From Candidatus Devosia phytovorans (GTDB lineage: Bacteria; Pseudomonadota; Alphaproteobacteria; Rhizobiales; Devosiaceae), in contig CP119312.1 in assembly GCA_029202405.1 (NCBI GenBank), forward strand, positions 3,043,001-3,107,000: a stretch of DNA of 64,000 nt. Reading direction: 5' to 3'. The position numbers and the translations under genes are program-made. This document shows positions 15,457 to 23,062 of this stretch, in pieces. How positions within the stretch are numbered: the first letter of the stretch is position 1; every line of letters begins with the position of its first letter. Below the pieces are notes generated by a model that searched no databases, had not been told where the DNA came from, and saw only the letters and a list, made by a program, of their open reading frames with translations.

Positions 15457-16239
15457 GTGACAATCAGCGTGAACATCAGCAATCAAAATGCAGTTCTGGT
15501 TTCCAATGCACGCGGGTCCTCGCCCTTCGTCATGGTCTGCGACCATGCGAGCAATCGCATTCCGAGCCAGTATGACGGCCTCGGCCTGACGCCCGTCGAA
15601 CGGCTGAGCCATATCGCCTGGGATCCCGGTGCGCTGTCGGTCAGCCGGGCGCTGTGCGAAATGCTGGATGCACCGCTGGTACAATCGACAGTGTCGCGCA
15701 TCGTGATTGACTGCAATCGCGACCTCGATGCGCCGGATCTGATCTGGACGCTGTCGGAAAAGACGCGCATCGCCGCCAACGAAAATCTGGGTACCGACGA
15801 GCGGCAATACCGGATCGACCATTTCCACCGCCCCTACCACGCTTCCATTGAGACGCTGCTCGAAGCGCGCCGCCATGCCGGCAGGGAGACAATCCTGGTC
15901 TGCATGCATTCCTTCACCCCGGTCTATCACGGCGTCGCCCGTCCCTGGCCGATCGGGCTGATCCATGGTGTCGACACCGGCTATACCAGCGCGCTCTACG
16001 ACGCGCTCAAGGCCGATGACCCGTCGCTCAACGTCGGCTGGAACGAGCCCTATGCAGCGCTCAATGGCGTGACGCTGACCCTCGAAAAGCATGGCGACGG
16101 TCGCGGGCTCGACGCCACGATGGTGGAAATCCGCCATGATGAAATTCTCGAACCTGCCGGGGTCCTGTCATGGGCATCTCGGCTGGCCCATTGTCTCGAA
16201 ACCGCGCGGGTCGCGCGCAAGGGAGCAGTGGCAGTCTAG
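15457..16239 (+). CDS. N-formylglutamate amidohydrolase family protein
   Basis: Zinc-dependent amidohydrolase family (HutG/FGase type), which splits N-formyl- or N-acyl-glutamate. Family signatures are SPFVMVCDHASNRIPSQYDG near the N terminus, RIVIDCNRDLDAPD, DHFHRPYHASIETLLE and ILVCMHSFTPVYHG, supplying His/Asp/Glu metal ligands. It starts with GTG 15457; length is 260 residues. There is no histidine-utilisation gene nearby. It heads a permease / glutamine-synthetase-like / ALDH / ADH series, so it may release glutamate from a gamma-glutamyl or related amide rather than act on histidine-derived formylglutamate. That substrate is an inference. Confidence 0.85.
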   Translation: MTISVNISNQNAVLVSNARGSSPFVMVCDHASNRIPSQYDGLGLTPVERLSHIAWDPGALSVSRALCEMLDAPLVQSTVSRIVIDCNRDLDAPDLIWTLSEKTRIAANENLGTDERQYRIDHFHRPYHASIETLLEARRHAGRETILVCMHSFTPVYHGVARPWPIGLIHGVDTGYTSALYDALKADDPSLNVGWNEPYAALNGVTLTLEKHGDGRGLDATMVEIRHDEILEPAGVLSWASRLAHCLETARVARKGAVAV

Positions 16240-16340
16240 ACGTCCTCCCACCCACAGGTTCCGAGGGCGTTCGTCTACTGGCCTTACCCCGCGGCGGGGC
16301 GAAGCCAGATCTTGGGCTTAAAATTCAGGGGGACGTGACT

Positions 16341-17885
16341 ATGGCTGAGACGAGAAAGGTCGGCAGTGTCGCTTACGCGACGCGCGACAAATCCTACTTC
16401 GAAAAGCGTGGACTTGAGCGCTATGCAGGCATCTGGAGCCTATGGGCGCTGGGCGTCGGCGCAGTGATCTCCGGCCATTTCTCCGGCTGGAACTTCGGCT
16501 TCATGACCGGCGGCTGGGGCGGCATGCTGGTGGCCGGTGGTATCATCGCCATCATGTATCTGGGTCTGGTCTCCTCCATTGCAGAGATGAGCCCGGCCCT
16601 GCCCCATACCGGCGCGGCCTATAGCTTTGCCCGCACCTCGATGGGGCCATGGGGCGGATTCGTCACGGGCCTGTTTGAAAACGTCGAATATGTGCTCACC
16701 CCGGCGGTGATCTGCACCTTCATCTCGGGCTATTTCGGCTCGATCACCGGGCTCGATACCGCCTGGTATCCACTGCTGTGGGTGGTGTTCTTCGCCATTT
16801 TCCTCGCGCTCAACATCTTCGGCGTGGCGCTGAGCTACAAGGTCACGCTGGTGGTGACGCTGATCTCGCTGGCGGGCCTCGCCTTCTTCTGGGTCAGCGC
16901 CTTCCCCAATATCGACTTCGGCCGCTGGGCGCTCAATATCGGTGTTGGACCGGATGGCGCCGCTGTGGAACTGCCGGAGGGCAATGGCGAATGGTTCCCC
17001 TTCGGCTGGCAAGGCGTGCTGGCGACCCTGCCCTTCGCGGTCTGGCTGTTCCTTGCCATCGAGCAAGTGCCGCTGGCCGCCGAAGAGTCGGTCGATCCGA
17101 AACGCGACATGCCACGCGGCATCCTCCTGGGCTTCTGCACCCTCGTGCTTTCAGCCTTCATGATCGTGCTGCTCAATCCGTCCATTCCGGGCGTTGGCAG
17201 CTTTGCCCTGGGCGGTTCGCTTGAGCCGGCGCTCGACGGTATCCGTGCCATCTATGGTGATGCGGCCGCGCCGATCTTTGGCGTCGTGGCTTTGATCGGG
17301 CTGATCGCCTCGTTCCACACCATCCTTTATGCCCAGGGTCGACAGGTCTATTCGCTGAGCCGCGCGGGCTATTTCCCCTCGGCCCTGTCGGAAACGCATC
17401 CGAAATATCGCACACCGCATCTCGCGATGTTTGCCGGCGCCACGCTGGGCCTCGTGGTCATGCTGGCGATCTGGTTCGTCAATGGCGGCGGCGGACCGGG
17501 GGAAACCCAACTGGGCGATGACATCATCGGCTCGGTGCTGCTCAACATGGCCGTGTTCGGCGCCATGCTGAGCTATATCATGCAGGCCCTGAGCTTCATC
17601 ATCCTGCGCCGCACCCAGCCCAATATCGAGCGGCCGTTCCGCTCTCCTGTGGGCATCCCCGGCGCGGTGCTGACCATCATCATCGCCACGGTGACGCTGT
17701 TCTACCAGTTGCAGGATCCGAACTTTTACAAGGGCGTGATCTGGGTCGTGCTGTGGTGCGCCGTGGGCGTGGTCTATTTCGCGCTGATCGGCCGCCACAA
17801 GCTCATCCTCTCGCCCGAGGAAGAGTTCGCGCTCGAGCATCGCGGCGATGCCGCCGTCGCCGCAGCCGTAGCGCCAAAGGCGTGA
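16341..17885 (+). CDS. eat: ethanolamine-type amino acid permease (APC superfamily)
   Basis: Inner-membrane importer of about 12 TM helices and 514 residues. The motif GLERYAGIWSLWALGVGAVI, followed by SGHFSGWN, is typical of the bacterial ethanolamine permease subgroup. Other APC blocks are MSPALPHTGAAYSFARTSMGPWGG and AIEQVPLAAEESVDPKRDMPRGI. The start is ATG 16341 (MAETRKVGSV) behind AGGGGGA; longer upstream reading has no support. It lies 101 bp after the amidohydrolase and before the ligase, separated from the latter by a strong hairpin. The substrate is probably ethanolamine or a similar amine, inferred from family resemblance. Confidence 0.85.
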   Translation: MAETRKVGSVAYATRDKSYFEKRGLERYAGIWSLWALGVGAVISGHFSGWNFGFMTGGWGGMLVAGGIIAIMYLGLVSSIAEMSPALPHTGAAYSFARTSMGPWGGFVTGLFENVEYVLTPAVICTFISGYFGSITGLDTAWYPLLWVVFFAIFLALNIFGVALSYKVTLVVTLISLAGLAFFWVSAFPNIDFGRWALNIGVGPDGAAVELPEGNGEWFPFGWQGVLATLPFAVWLFLAIEQVPLAAEESVDPKRDMPRGILLGFCTLVLSAFMIVLLNPSIPGVGSFALGGSLEPALDGIRAIYGDAAAPIFGVVALIGLIASFHTILYAQGRQVYSLSRAGYFPSALSETHPKYRTPHLAMFAGATLGLVVMLAIWFVNGGGGPGETQLGDDIIGSVLLNMAVFGAMLSYIMQALSFIILRRTQPNIERPFRSPVGIPGAVLTIIIATVTLFYQLQDPNFYKGVIWVVLWCAVGVVYFALIGRHKLILSPEEEFALEHRGDAAVAAAVAPKA

Positions 17886-17891
17886 ATCAAG

Positions 17892-17925
17892 GGGCCGCGG
17901 CGTCATCGCCGCGGCCCTGTTGTTT
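17892..17925 (+). terminator. strong intercistronic hairpin with U-rich tail
   Basis: GGGCCGCGGCG (17892-17902), loop TCAT and CGCCGCGGCCC (17907-17917) form a perfect 11-bp GC stem followed by TGTTGTTT. It lies between the permease stop and the ligase SD, so it could act as a partial terminator or as an mRNA-stabilising end separating expression of the two. Confidence 0.65.
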
Positions 17926-17949
17926 CAAGGGAACGAGAGGAGAATTCCC

Positions 17950-19311
17950 ATGGGCTACAGCCTTGCCGAGCTCAAAAACGACATTGCCGCCGGCACGATG
18001 GATACCGTGCTGGTCGCTTTTCCCGACATGCAGGGCCGCATAATCGGCAAGCGCTTCCAGGCCGAATATTTTCTCGAAGTCGCCAATGACGAAACGCATG
18101 GCTGCGACTATCTCCTCGCCGACGATATCGACATGGAGCCGGTGCCCGGCTATGTCGCCGCCAATTGGGGCAAGGGCTATGGCGACTTCGTCATGAAGCC
18201 CGATCTCTCGACGCTGATGAAGGCCACCTGGCTCGACGGCACCGCCATCGTGCTGTGCGATCTCAGCGATCACCATCATCACGAGCCGATCCCGCATTCG
18301 CCCCGCGCCATCCTGCGCCATCAGATCGAGCGGCTCGCGGCGATGGGCTATACGGCCAATGCCGCGACAGAGCTCGAATTCTACCTCTTCGACGAGGATT
18401 ACCGGACCATCGCCCAGAAGGGCCATGCGCGTGCCCAGACGGCTGGCGATTACATCCAGGATTACCACATCTTCCAGACAACCAAGGAAGAAGGCGTGAT
18501 GCGCGCGCTGCGCAAGCATCTGCAGGCTTCGGGCATTCCGGTGGAGTCGTCCAAGGGCGAATGGGGCCCGGGTCAGGAAGAAATCAACGTCAAATATGCC
18601 GACGCTTTGACCATGGCCGACCGCCATGTCGTGCTGAAGAACGCCACCAAGGAAATCGCCCATGCCCAGGGCAAGGCGGTGACCTTCATGGCCAAGTGGG
18701 ACTACACGCTCGCCGGCTCATCGAGCCATATCCACATGTCGCTGGCCGACAGGTCCGGCAAGCCGATGTTTGTCGATGCCAAGGACGAGCGCGGCATGAG
18801 CCCGCTGATGAAGCAGTTCATGGCCGGGCAGCTCGCTTATGCCCGCGACATCACCTATTTCCTCGCGCCCTACATAAACAGCTACAAGCGCTTCCAGGCC
18901 GGCACCTTCGCGCCCACCAAGGCAATCTGGTCGCCCGACAATCGCACCGCCGGCTTCCGCCTTTGCGGCGAGCATTCCAAATCCATCCGCGTCGAATGCC
19001 GCATGGGCGGCGCCGATCTCAATCCCTATCTCGCCCTCGCCGCCCTGATCGCTGCAGGCATCAAGGGCATCGAGAACAAGCTCGATCTCGAACCCGCCTT
19101 CGTCGGCGACGCCTATGTCACCAAAAAGCTCCGCGAAATCCCCAAGACCTTGCGCGAGGCGACGGACACTTTGCGCAAGTCGAAGATGCTCAAGGATGCC
19201 TTCGGGCAAACTGTCGTGGACCACTATGTCCACACGGCGGAATGGGAGCAGTTTGAGTACGACCGACGGGTTACCGACTGGGAGTTGAAGCGGGGGTTTG
19301 AGCGGAGCTGA
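17950..19311 (+). CDS. glutamine synthetase family protein (gamma-glutamyl-amine ligase candidate)
   Basis: ATP-dependent ligase of the GS fold, 453 residues. The start is ATG 17950 (MGYSLAELKNDIAAGTMDTV) behind GAGGAGA. N-terminal beta-grasp: VLVAFPDMQGRIIGKRF. Catalytic domain: NAATELEFYLFDEDY (metal Glu), ESSKGEWGPGQEEINVKYADAL, TFMAKWDYTLAGSSSHIHMSL (HIHMS) and NRTAGFRLCGEHSKSIRVECR. It lacks the Tyr-adenylylation tail of GlnA and resembles PuuA/GlnT-type enzymes that glutamylate amines. Between an ethanolamine-type permease and aldehyde/alcohol dehydrogenases, gamma-glutamylation of ethanolamine or a related amine is the likeliest job; this is contextual. Confidence 0.85.
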   Translation: MGYSLAELKNDIAAGTMDTVLVAFPDMQGRIIGKRFQAEYFLEVANDETHGCDYLLADDIDMEPVPGYVAANWGKGYGDFVMKPDLSTLMKATWLDGTAIVLCDLSDHHHHEPIPHSPRAILRHQIERLAAMGYTANAATELEFYLFDEDYRTIAQKGHARAQTAGDYIQDYHIFQTTKEEGVMRALRKHLQASGIPVESSKGEWGPGQEEINVKYADALTMADRHVVLKNATKEIAHAQGKAVTFMAKWDYTLAGSSSHIHMSLADRSGKPMFVDAKDERGMSPLMKQFMAGQLAYARDITYFLAPYINSYKRFQAGTFAPTKAIWSPDNRTAGFRLCGEHSKSIRVECRMGGADLNPYLALAALIAAGIKGIENKLDLEPAFVGDAYVTKKLREIPKTLREATDTLRKSKMLKDAFGQTVVDHYVHTAEWEQFEYDRRVTDWELKRGFERS

Positions 19312-19314
19312 ACC

Positions 19315-19367
19315 TTGCGCGACACCTGTGGTGATGCTATTTTCGCAACATTATTGTCAATGTTGCG
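19315..19367 (+). promoter_or_regulatory. promoter and palindromic operator of the PIN toxin-antitoxin module
   Basis: TTGCGC (19315-19320), 17 bases and TATTTT (19338-19343) are followed directly by CGCAACATT (19344-19352), a six-base spacer and AATGTTGCG (19359-19367), perfect 9-bp arms over the expected transcription start. This is a textbook position for autorepression by the HTH antitoxin starting at 19379. Confidence 0.7.
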
Positions 19368-19378
19368 ATAAACCCATC

Positions 19379-19783
19379 ATGGTCGACAAGGCTTGGTTTG
19401 AAACGCGTATGCTGGAAAAGGGTCTATCGCTCCGAATGGTAGCACACCAGTTGGACGTTGACCCGAGCGCGCTGTCGCGTTCGCTCAACGCCAAGCGAAA
19501 ACTGAAGCCAGGGGAAATCACCCGCCTGGCGGCAATACTCGGGGCGTCCCCAGCCAGCATTCTGGAACATGTCGATATCGCGGCCAACAAGGGATTTGGA
19601 GAAATGCCACAAACCAAGCTTGGCACTCCCATGCCTGTCGACGCAGGCTCAAAGCCGTCGCCTTCCGGCGCTAAGGTACAGCACCCGGCTTTTGGCGCTC
19701 TCAAGGGCATGATCACGCTGCTGCCCGATGTGGACTATACCGAGCCGGCCGATCCGGAATGGGGCAAGGTCTATGAGGACTAG
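19379..19783 (+). CDS. HTH (Xre-type) antitoxin of a PIN toxin module
   Basis: DNA-binding protein of 134 residues. The N-terminal helix-turn-helix reads SLRMVAHQLDVDPSALSRSL, followed by RKLKPGEITRLAAILGASP (about residues 16-62). The C-terminal part (VQHPAFGALKGMITLLPDVDY...DPEWGKVYED) ends acidic and should wrap the toxin. ATG 19379 is preferred over the longer in-frame reading from 19298, because the promoter and palindrome lie inside that extension. It overlaps the toxin gene by 11 bases. It is embedded between the ligase and ALDH genes of a catabolic locus, suggesting insertion. Confidence 0.8.
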   Translation: MVDKAWFETRMLEKGLSLRMVAHQLDVDPSALSRSLNAKRKLKPGEITRLAAILGASPASILEHVDIAANKGFGEMPQTKLGTPMPVDAGSKPSPSGAKVQHPAFGALKGMITLLPDVDYTEPADPEWGKVYED

Positions 19784-20186
19784 GCTCCTGCTGGATACCT
19801 GTGCCATGTTCTACACCAGCGAGGGCACATTGGAGGGGCGCGCGCTGGAGGCCCTCAACCTGGCCTTCGAGGCTGAGGAGACCGTCAGTCTGTCGGCCAT
19901 ATCTGCGTGGGAGATCGGCATGCTGGCATCTCGCGGACGATTGCCGACGACGGCACCACCCTTGCGATATTTCAAGGCGTTCGCGGCTTTGCCCGGAATC
20001 GCCGTCGAAGCTGCCACGCCCGAAATCCTGCTGGAGTCGTCCTTTTTGCCCCAGCCTATCCATCGCGATCCGGCCGACCGGATCATTGTCGCCACGGCCC
20101 GGGCGCTGGACATGACGATCGTCACCAGCGACCGTCGTATTCTCAGCTACGCCACCTTGGGCCATGTCCGCGCCCTTGCCTGCTAG
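19773..20186 (+). CDS. PIN-domain toxin (VapC-like ribonuclease)
   Basis: Predicted Mg-dependent endoribonuclease toxin, 137 residues from ATG 19773 (MRTRLLLDTCAMFY). PIN acidic residues are visible: D8 in LLLDTC, E in SAISAWEIGML and D in RDPADRIIVATARALDMTIVTSD. The start overlaps the end of the antitoxin gene (ATGAGGACTAG), indicating translational coupling. The ALDH start follows nine bases after its stop, so transcripts may continue into the catabolic genes. Confidence 0.88.
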   Translation: MRTRLLLDTCAMFYTSEGTLEGRALEALNLAFEAEETVSLSAISAWEIGMLASRGRLPTTAPPLRYFKAFAALPGIAVEAATPEILLESSFLPQPIHRDPADRIIVATARALDMTIVTSDRRILSYATLGHVRALAC

Positions 20187-20195
20187 GAGTTTCCC

Positions 20196-21578
20196 ATGAC
20201 CGAAACGGTCAAGATCATCTCGCCCGTGGACGGCAGCGTCTATGCCGAACGGCCTCTCGCCACCGACGTCGAGATCGAAGCCGCGGTCATCCGCGCCAAG
20301 GCTGCGCGTCACGCCTGGCATGAGACGACGGTGCCCGAACGGCAGAAGATCCTGACGCATTTCGTCGATGCACTGCTGTTGATGAATGACGATATCGTGC
20401 CCGAACTCGCCTGGCAGATGGGCCGTCCGATCCGCTTCGGCGGCGAAAAGCGCGGTGTCGAGGAGCGGTCGCGTTATATGATCGAACTGGCCACCGAAGC
20501 CCTGGCGCCATCCATGCGACCCGAGAAGGACGGCTTTACCCGCTATATCACCCGCGAGGCGCTGGGGACGGTGATGGTCATCGCGCCGTGGAATTATCCC
20601 TTCCTCACCGCGGTCAATTCCATCATTCCAGGGCTAGTGGCTGGTAATGCAATCATCCTCAAGCACGCCAGCCAGACACTGCTGGCCGGCGAGCGCTTCG
20701 CCCATGCGGCCGAGGTGTCGGGGCTTCCCGCAGGCCTGTTCCAGAATCTCGTGCTTGGCCACGCGGACACCGAAAAGCTCATCGCTTCGGGCCAGATCGA
20801 CCATGTCAATTTCACCGGCTCGGTCGAGGGTGGCCGCCGCATCGAGAAAGCCGCTGCGGGGACCTTTGCGACGCTCGGCCTCGAACTGGGCGGCAAGGAT
20901 CCGGCCTATGTCCGCGAGGATGCCGATCTCGACAATGCGGTCGAAAACCTCGTCGATGGCTCGTTCTTCAACTCCGGCCAGTCCTGCTGCGGCGTCGAGC
21001 GCATCTATGTGCATGAGAGCGTCTATGGCGCATTCGTCGAGCGCTTCATCGACAATGCCCGCGGCTGGACGCTGGGCAATCCGCTCGATGCAGAAACCAT
21101 CGTCGGGCCAATGGCGCGCGGCAGTTTTGCCGATCATGTCCGCCAACAGACCGAGGAGGCCCTGCGTGGCGGCGCGACGCGGCATCTCAATTCACGCCAT
21201 GACCTCGACCAGCCCGGCTCGCCCTATCTCGCGCCGGAGGTGCTGACCAACGTCAACCACCAGATGTCGGTGATGCGTGAGGAAAGCTTTGGGCCGGTCG
21301 TCGGCATCATGAAGGTGGCCGATGATGCCGAGGCCATTACCCTGATGAACGACAGCCCCTATGGCCTCACGGCCTCGATCTGGACCGAGGACCTCAACGC
21401 GGCGGCCAGGCTGGGCGGACAGGTCGAAACCGGTACGGTGTTTGCCAATCGCTGCGATTATCTCGACCCAGGTCTGGTCTGGACCGGCGTCAAGGGTACC
21501 GGCAAGGGCGGCGCTCTCAGCGAGATCGGCTATGCCAATTTGACCCAGCCCAAGTCCTTCCATCTGAAGCGGGTGTAA
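20196..21578 (+). CDS. NAD(P)-dependent aldehyde dehydrogenase
   Basis: Cytosolic ALDH superfamily enzyme, 460 residues, behind an AGGAG SD. It has VMVIAPWNYPFLTAVNSIIPGL (cofactor fold), FTGSVEGG, the general base in LELGGKD (about E230), the nucleophile in NSGQSCCGVERIYV (C264, with a second Cys at 265) and EESFGPVVG. It follows the toxin gene by nine bases and belongs with the ligase and iron alcohol dehydrogenase. It would oxidise the aldehyde made by the alcohol dehydrogenase, possibly a gamma-glutamyl-aminoaldehyde. The substrate is unproven. Confidence 0.92.
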   Translation: MTETVKIISPVDGSVYAERPLATDVEIEAAVIRAKAARHAWHETTVPERQKILTHFVDALLLMNDDIVPELAWQMGRPIRFGGEKRGVEERSRYMIELATEALAPSMRPEKDGFTRYITREALGTVMVIAPWNYPFLTAVNSIIPGLVAGNAIILKHASQTLLAGERFAHAAEVSGLPAGLFQNLVLGHADTEKLIASGQIDHVNFTGSVEGGRRIEKAAAGTFATLGLELGGKDPAYVREDADLDNAVENLVDGSFFNSGQSCCGVERIYVHESVYGAFVERFIDNARGWTLGNPLDAETIVGPMARGSFADHVRQQTEEALRGGATRHLNSRHDLDQPGSPYLAPEVLTNVNHQMSVMREESFGPVVGIMKVADDAEAITLMNDSPYGLTASIWTEDLNAAARLGGQVETGTVFANRCDYLDPGLVWTGVKGTGKGGALSEIGYANLTQPKSFHLKRV

Positions 21579-21581
21579 TGT

Positions 21582-21709
21582 CACGCCCTCGTGGTTCGAG
21601 GCGCGCAAGGGCGCGCACCTCACCATGAGGGCTACTTTATGATCGAGTTCCCAGTAGACCTCATGGTGAGGCGGGAGCGCAGCGACCCTCGAACCACGAG
21701 GGCGTGGCA
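21582..21709. repeat. head-to-head pair of REP-like units, copies C and D
   Basis: Copy C has CCTCGTGGTTCGAGG (21587-21601) and CCTCACCATGAGG (21618-21630). Copy D has CCTCATGGTGAGG (21659-21671) and CCTCGAACCACGAGG (21687-21701). Inner flanks CTACT and AGTAG extend the symmetry, leaving a central loop of about 16 bases; outer flanks are CACGCC and GGCGTGG. The 128-bp structure could form one long stem in RNA between the ALDH stop and the ADH start. The units are the same as A/B around the GIY-YIG gene, but with opposite relative orientation. Confidence 0.85.
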
Positions 21710-21721
21710 AGGAGCGTCGTG

Positions 21722-22876
21722 ATGACCAAAGCCAACTGGAATTATCCCACAGCCATCAAGTTCGGTCCCGGCCGCGTCGCCGAATTGCCCGAGGCGCTGA
21801 AGAGCGCGGGCATTGCCAAGCCGCTCCTGGTCACCGACGCTGGCCTCGCCGCGCTGCCGGTGACGCAGAATGTGCTGGCCATGCTGAAGAATGCCGGCAT
21901 TCCCGTCGGCCTCTTTGCCGATGTAAAACCCAATCCGATCTCGGCCAATGTCGAGGCCGGCATCAAGGTGTTGCGCGAGGGCGGGCATGATGGCGTCATC
22001 GCCTTTGGCGGGGGGTCCGGATTGGATGTCGGCAAGGTCATTGCCTTCATGGCCGGCCAGACGCGGCCGATGTGGGATTTCGAGGATATCGGAGACTGGT
22101 GGACCCGCGCCGATCCCAAGGGGATTTTCCCCATCATCGCTGTACCCACCACCGCCGGAACCGGCTCGGAAGTCGGCCGCGCCGGGGTCATCACCGACGA
22201 GACCACCCACACCAAAAAGGTGATTTTCCACCCGCTGATGATGCCCAAGGTGGTCATCGCCGATCCCGAACTCACCGTCGGCATGCCGCGCTTCATCACC
22301 GTCGGCACGGGCATGGATGCATTGGCGCATTGCCTCGAAGCCTATTGCGCGCCGGGCTATCACCCGCTGGCCGATGGCATTGCCGTCGAAGGCATTCGCC
22401 TGGTGTTCGAAAACCTGCCCAAGGTTTTTGCCGATCCGCTCGACGTGGAAGCGCGTGGTCACATGATGAGCGCCGCCGCCATGGGCGCCACCGCCTTCCA
22501 GAAGGGGCTCGGCGCCATCCATGCGCTCAGCCATCCGGTCGGCGCGCTCTACGACACGCATCACGGCATGACCAATGCGGTGTTCATGCCCTATGTGCTG
22601 GCGGTCAATCGCACAGCGATCGAGGCCAAGCTCGCCCGCCTCTCGGCCTATCTCGGGCTGGCGCCCAGCTTCGAGGCTTTCCAGCACGCCGTCATCGGCC
22701 TGCGCCTGCGTCTCGAGGTGCCGCACACCCTGGCCGACTTCAAGGTCGACGGATCAAAGCGCGAGCTGATCGGCGACATGGCGATCGTCGATCCCACGGC
22801 CGGGGGCAATCCGCTGGAACTGACCAGGGACCGCGCGATGGAGATTTTTGACCGGGCGATGGAGGGGCGGGTGTAG
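21722..22876 (+). CDS. iron-containing alcohol dehydrogenase (group III)
   Basis: Fe-ADH family enzyme of 384 residues from ATG 21722 (MTKANWNYPTAIKFG), with AAGGAG seven bases upstream. It shows the NAD-binding GGGSGLDVGKVIA, AVPTTAGTGSEVGRAGVI and the metal-ligand set D...H in DALAHCLEAY, plus HALSHPVGALYDTHHGMTNA. It probably oxidises the terminal alcohol of the locus substrate, or works in reverse as an aldehyde reductase. It is separated from ALDH by the C/D repeat pair. Confidence 0.92.
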   Translation: MTKANWNYPTAIKFGPGRVAELPEALKSAGIAKPLLVTDAGLAALPVTQNVLAMLKNAGIPVGLFADVKPNPISANVEAGIKVLREGGHDGVIAFGGGSGLDVGKVIAFMAGQTRPMWDFEDIGDWWTRADPKGIFPIIAVPTTAGTGSEVGRAGVITDETTHTKKVIFHPLMMPKVVIADPELTVGMPRFITVGTGMDALAHCLEAYCAPGYHPLADGIAVEGIRLVFENLPKVFADPLDVEARGHMMSAAAMGATAFQKGLGAIHALSHPVGALYDTHHGMTNAVFMPYVLAVNRTAIEAKLARLSAYLGLAPSFEAFQHAVIGLRLRLEVPHTLADFKVDGSKRELIGDMAIVDPTAGGNPLELTRDRAMEIFDRAMEGRV

Positions 22877-22901
22877 GCAGTTCGCCAAACGCTCGGTCGT
22901 C

Positions 22902-23059
22902 AACCTTCTCCCCTTGAGGGAGAAGGTGGCTCGGCGCAGCCGAGACGGATGAGGGGTTAGCGATCTCCCGGCAACTCTGCGTCGGCGGAGGCAACCCCTC
23001 ACCCTGCTTTTCTGCTGAACGCAGAAAAGCTGTCCCTCTCCCTCAAGGGGAGAGGGTTG
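22902..23059. repeat. complex palindromic repeat (CTCTCCCTCAAGGGGAGAG-type)
   Basis: The stretch contains a hairpin CTTCTCCCCTTGAGGGAGAAG at its left end, the pair GATGAGGGGTTA / AACCCCTCACC, a perfect hairpin GCTTTTCTGC-TGAAC-GCAGAAAAGC, and CCCTCTCCCTCAAGGGGAGA at its right end. It fills the gap between the convergent iron-ADH and uxuB-like genes and probably also ends both transcripts. This looks like the widespread proteobacterial intergenic repeat of this sequence. Confidence 0.75.
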
Positions 23060-23062
23060 GGC

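Noticed and set aside
18165..19256. 363-codon alternative frame inside the glutamine-synthetase-like gene
   Set aside because: Arg/His-rich translation typical of a plus-one frame in GC-rich DNA; the GS frame has all catalytic motifs.
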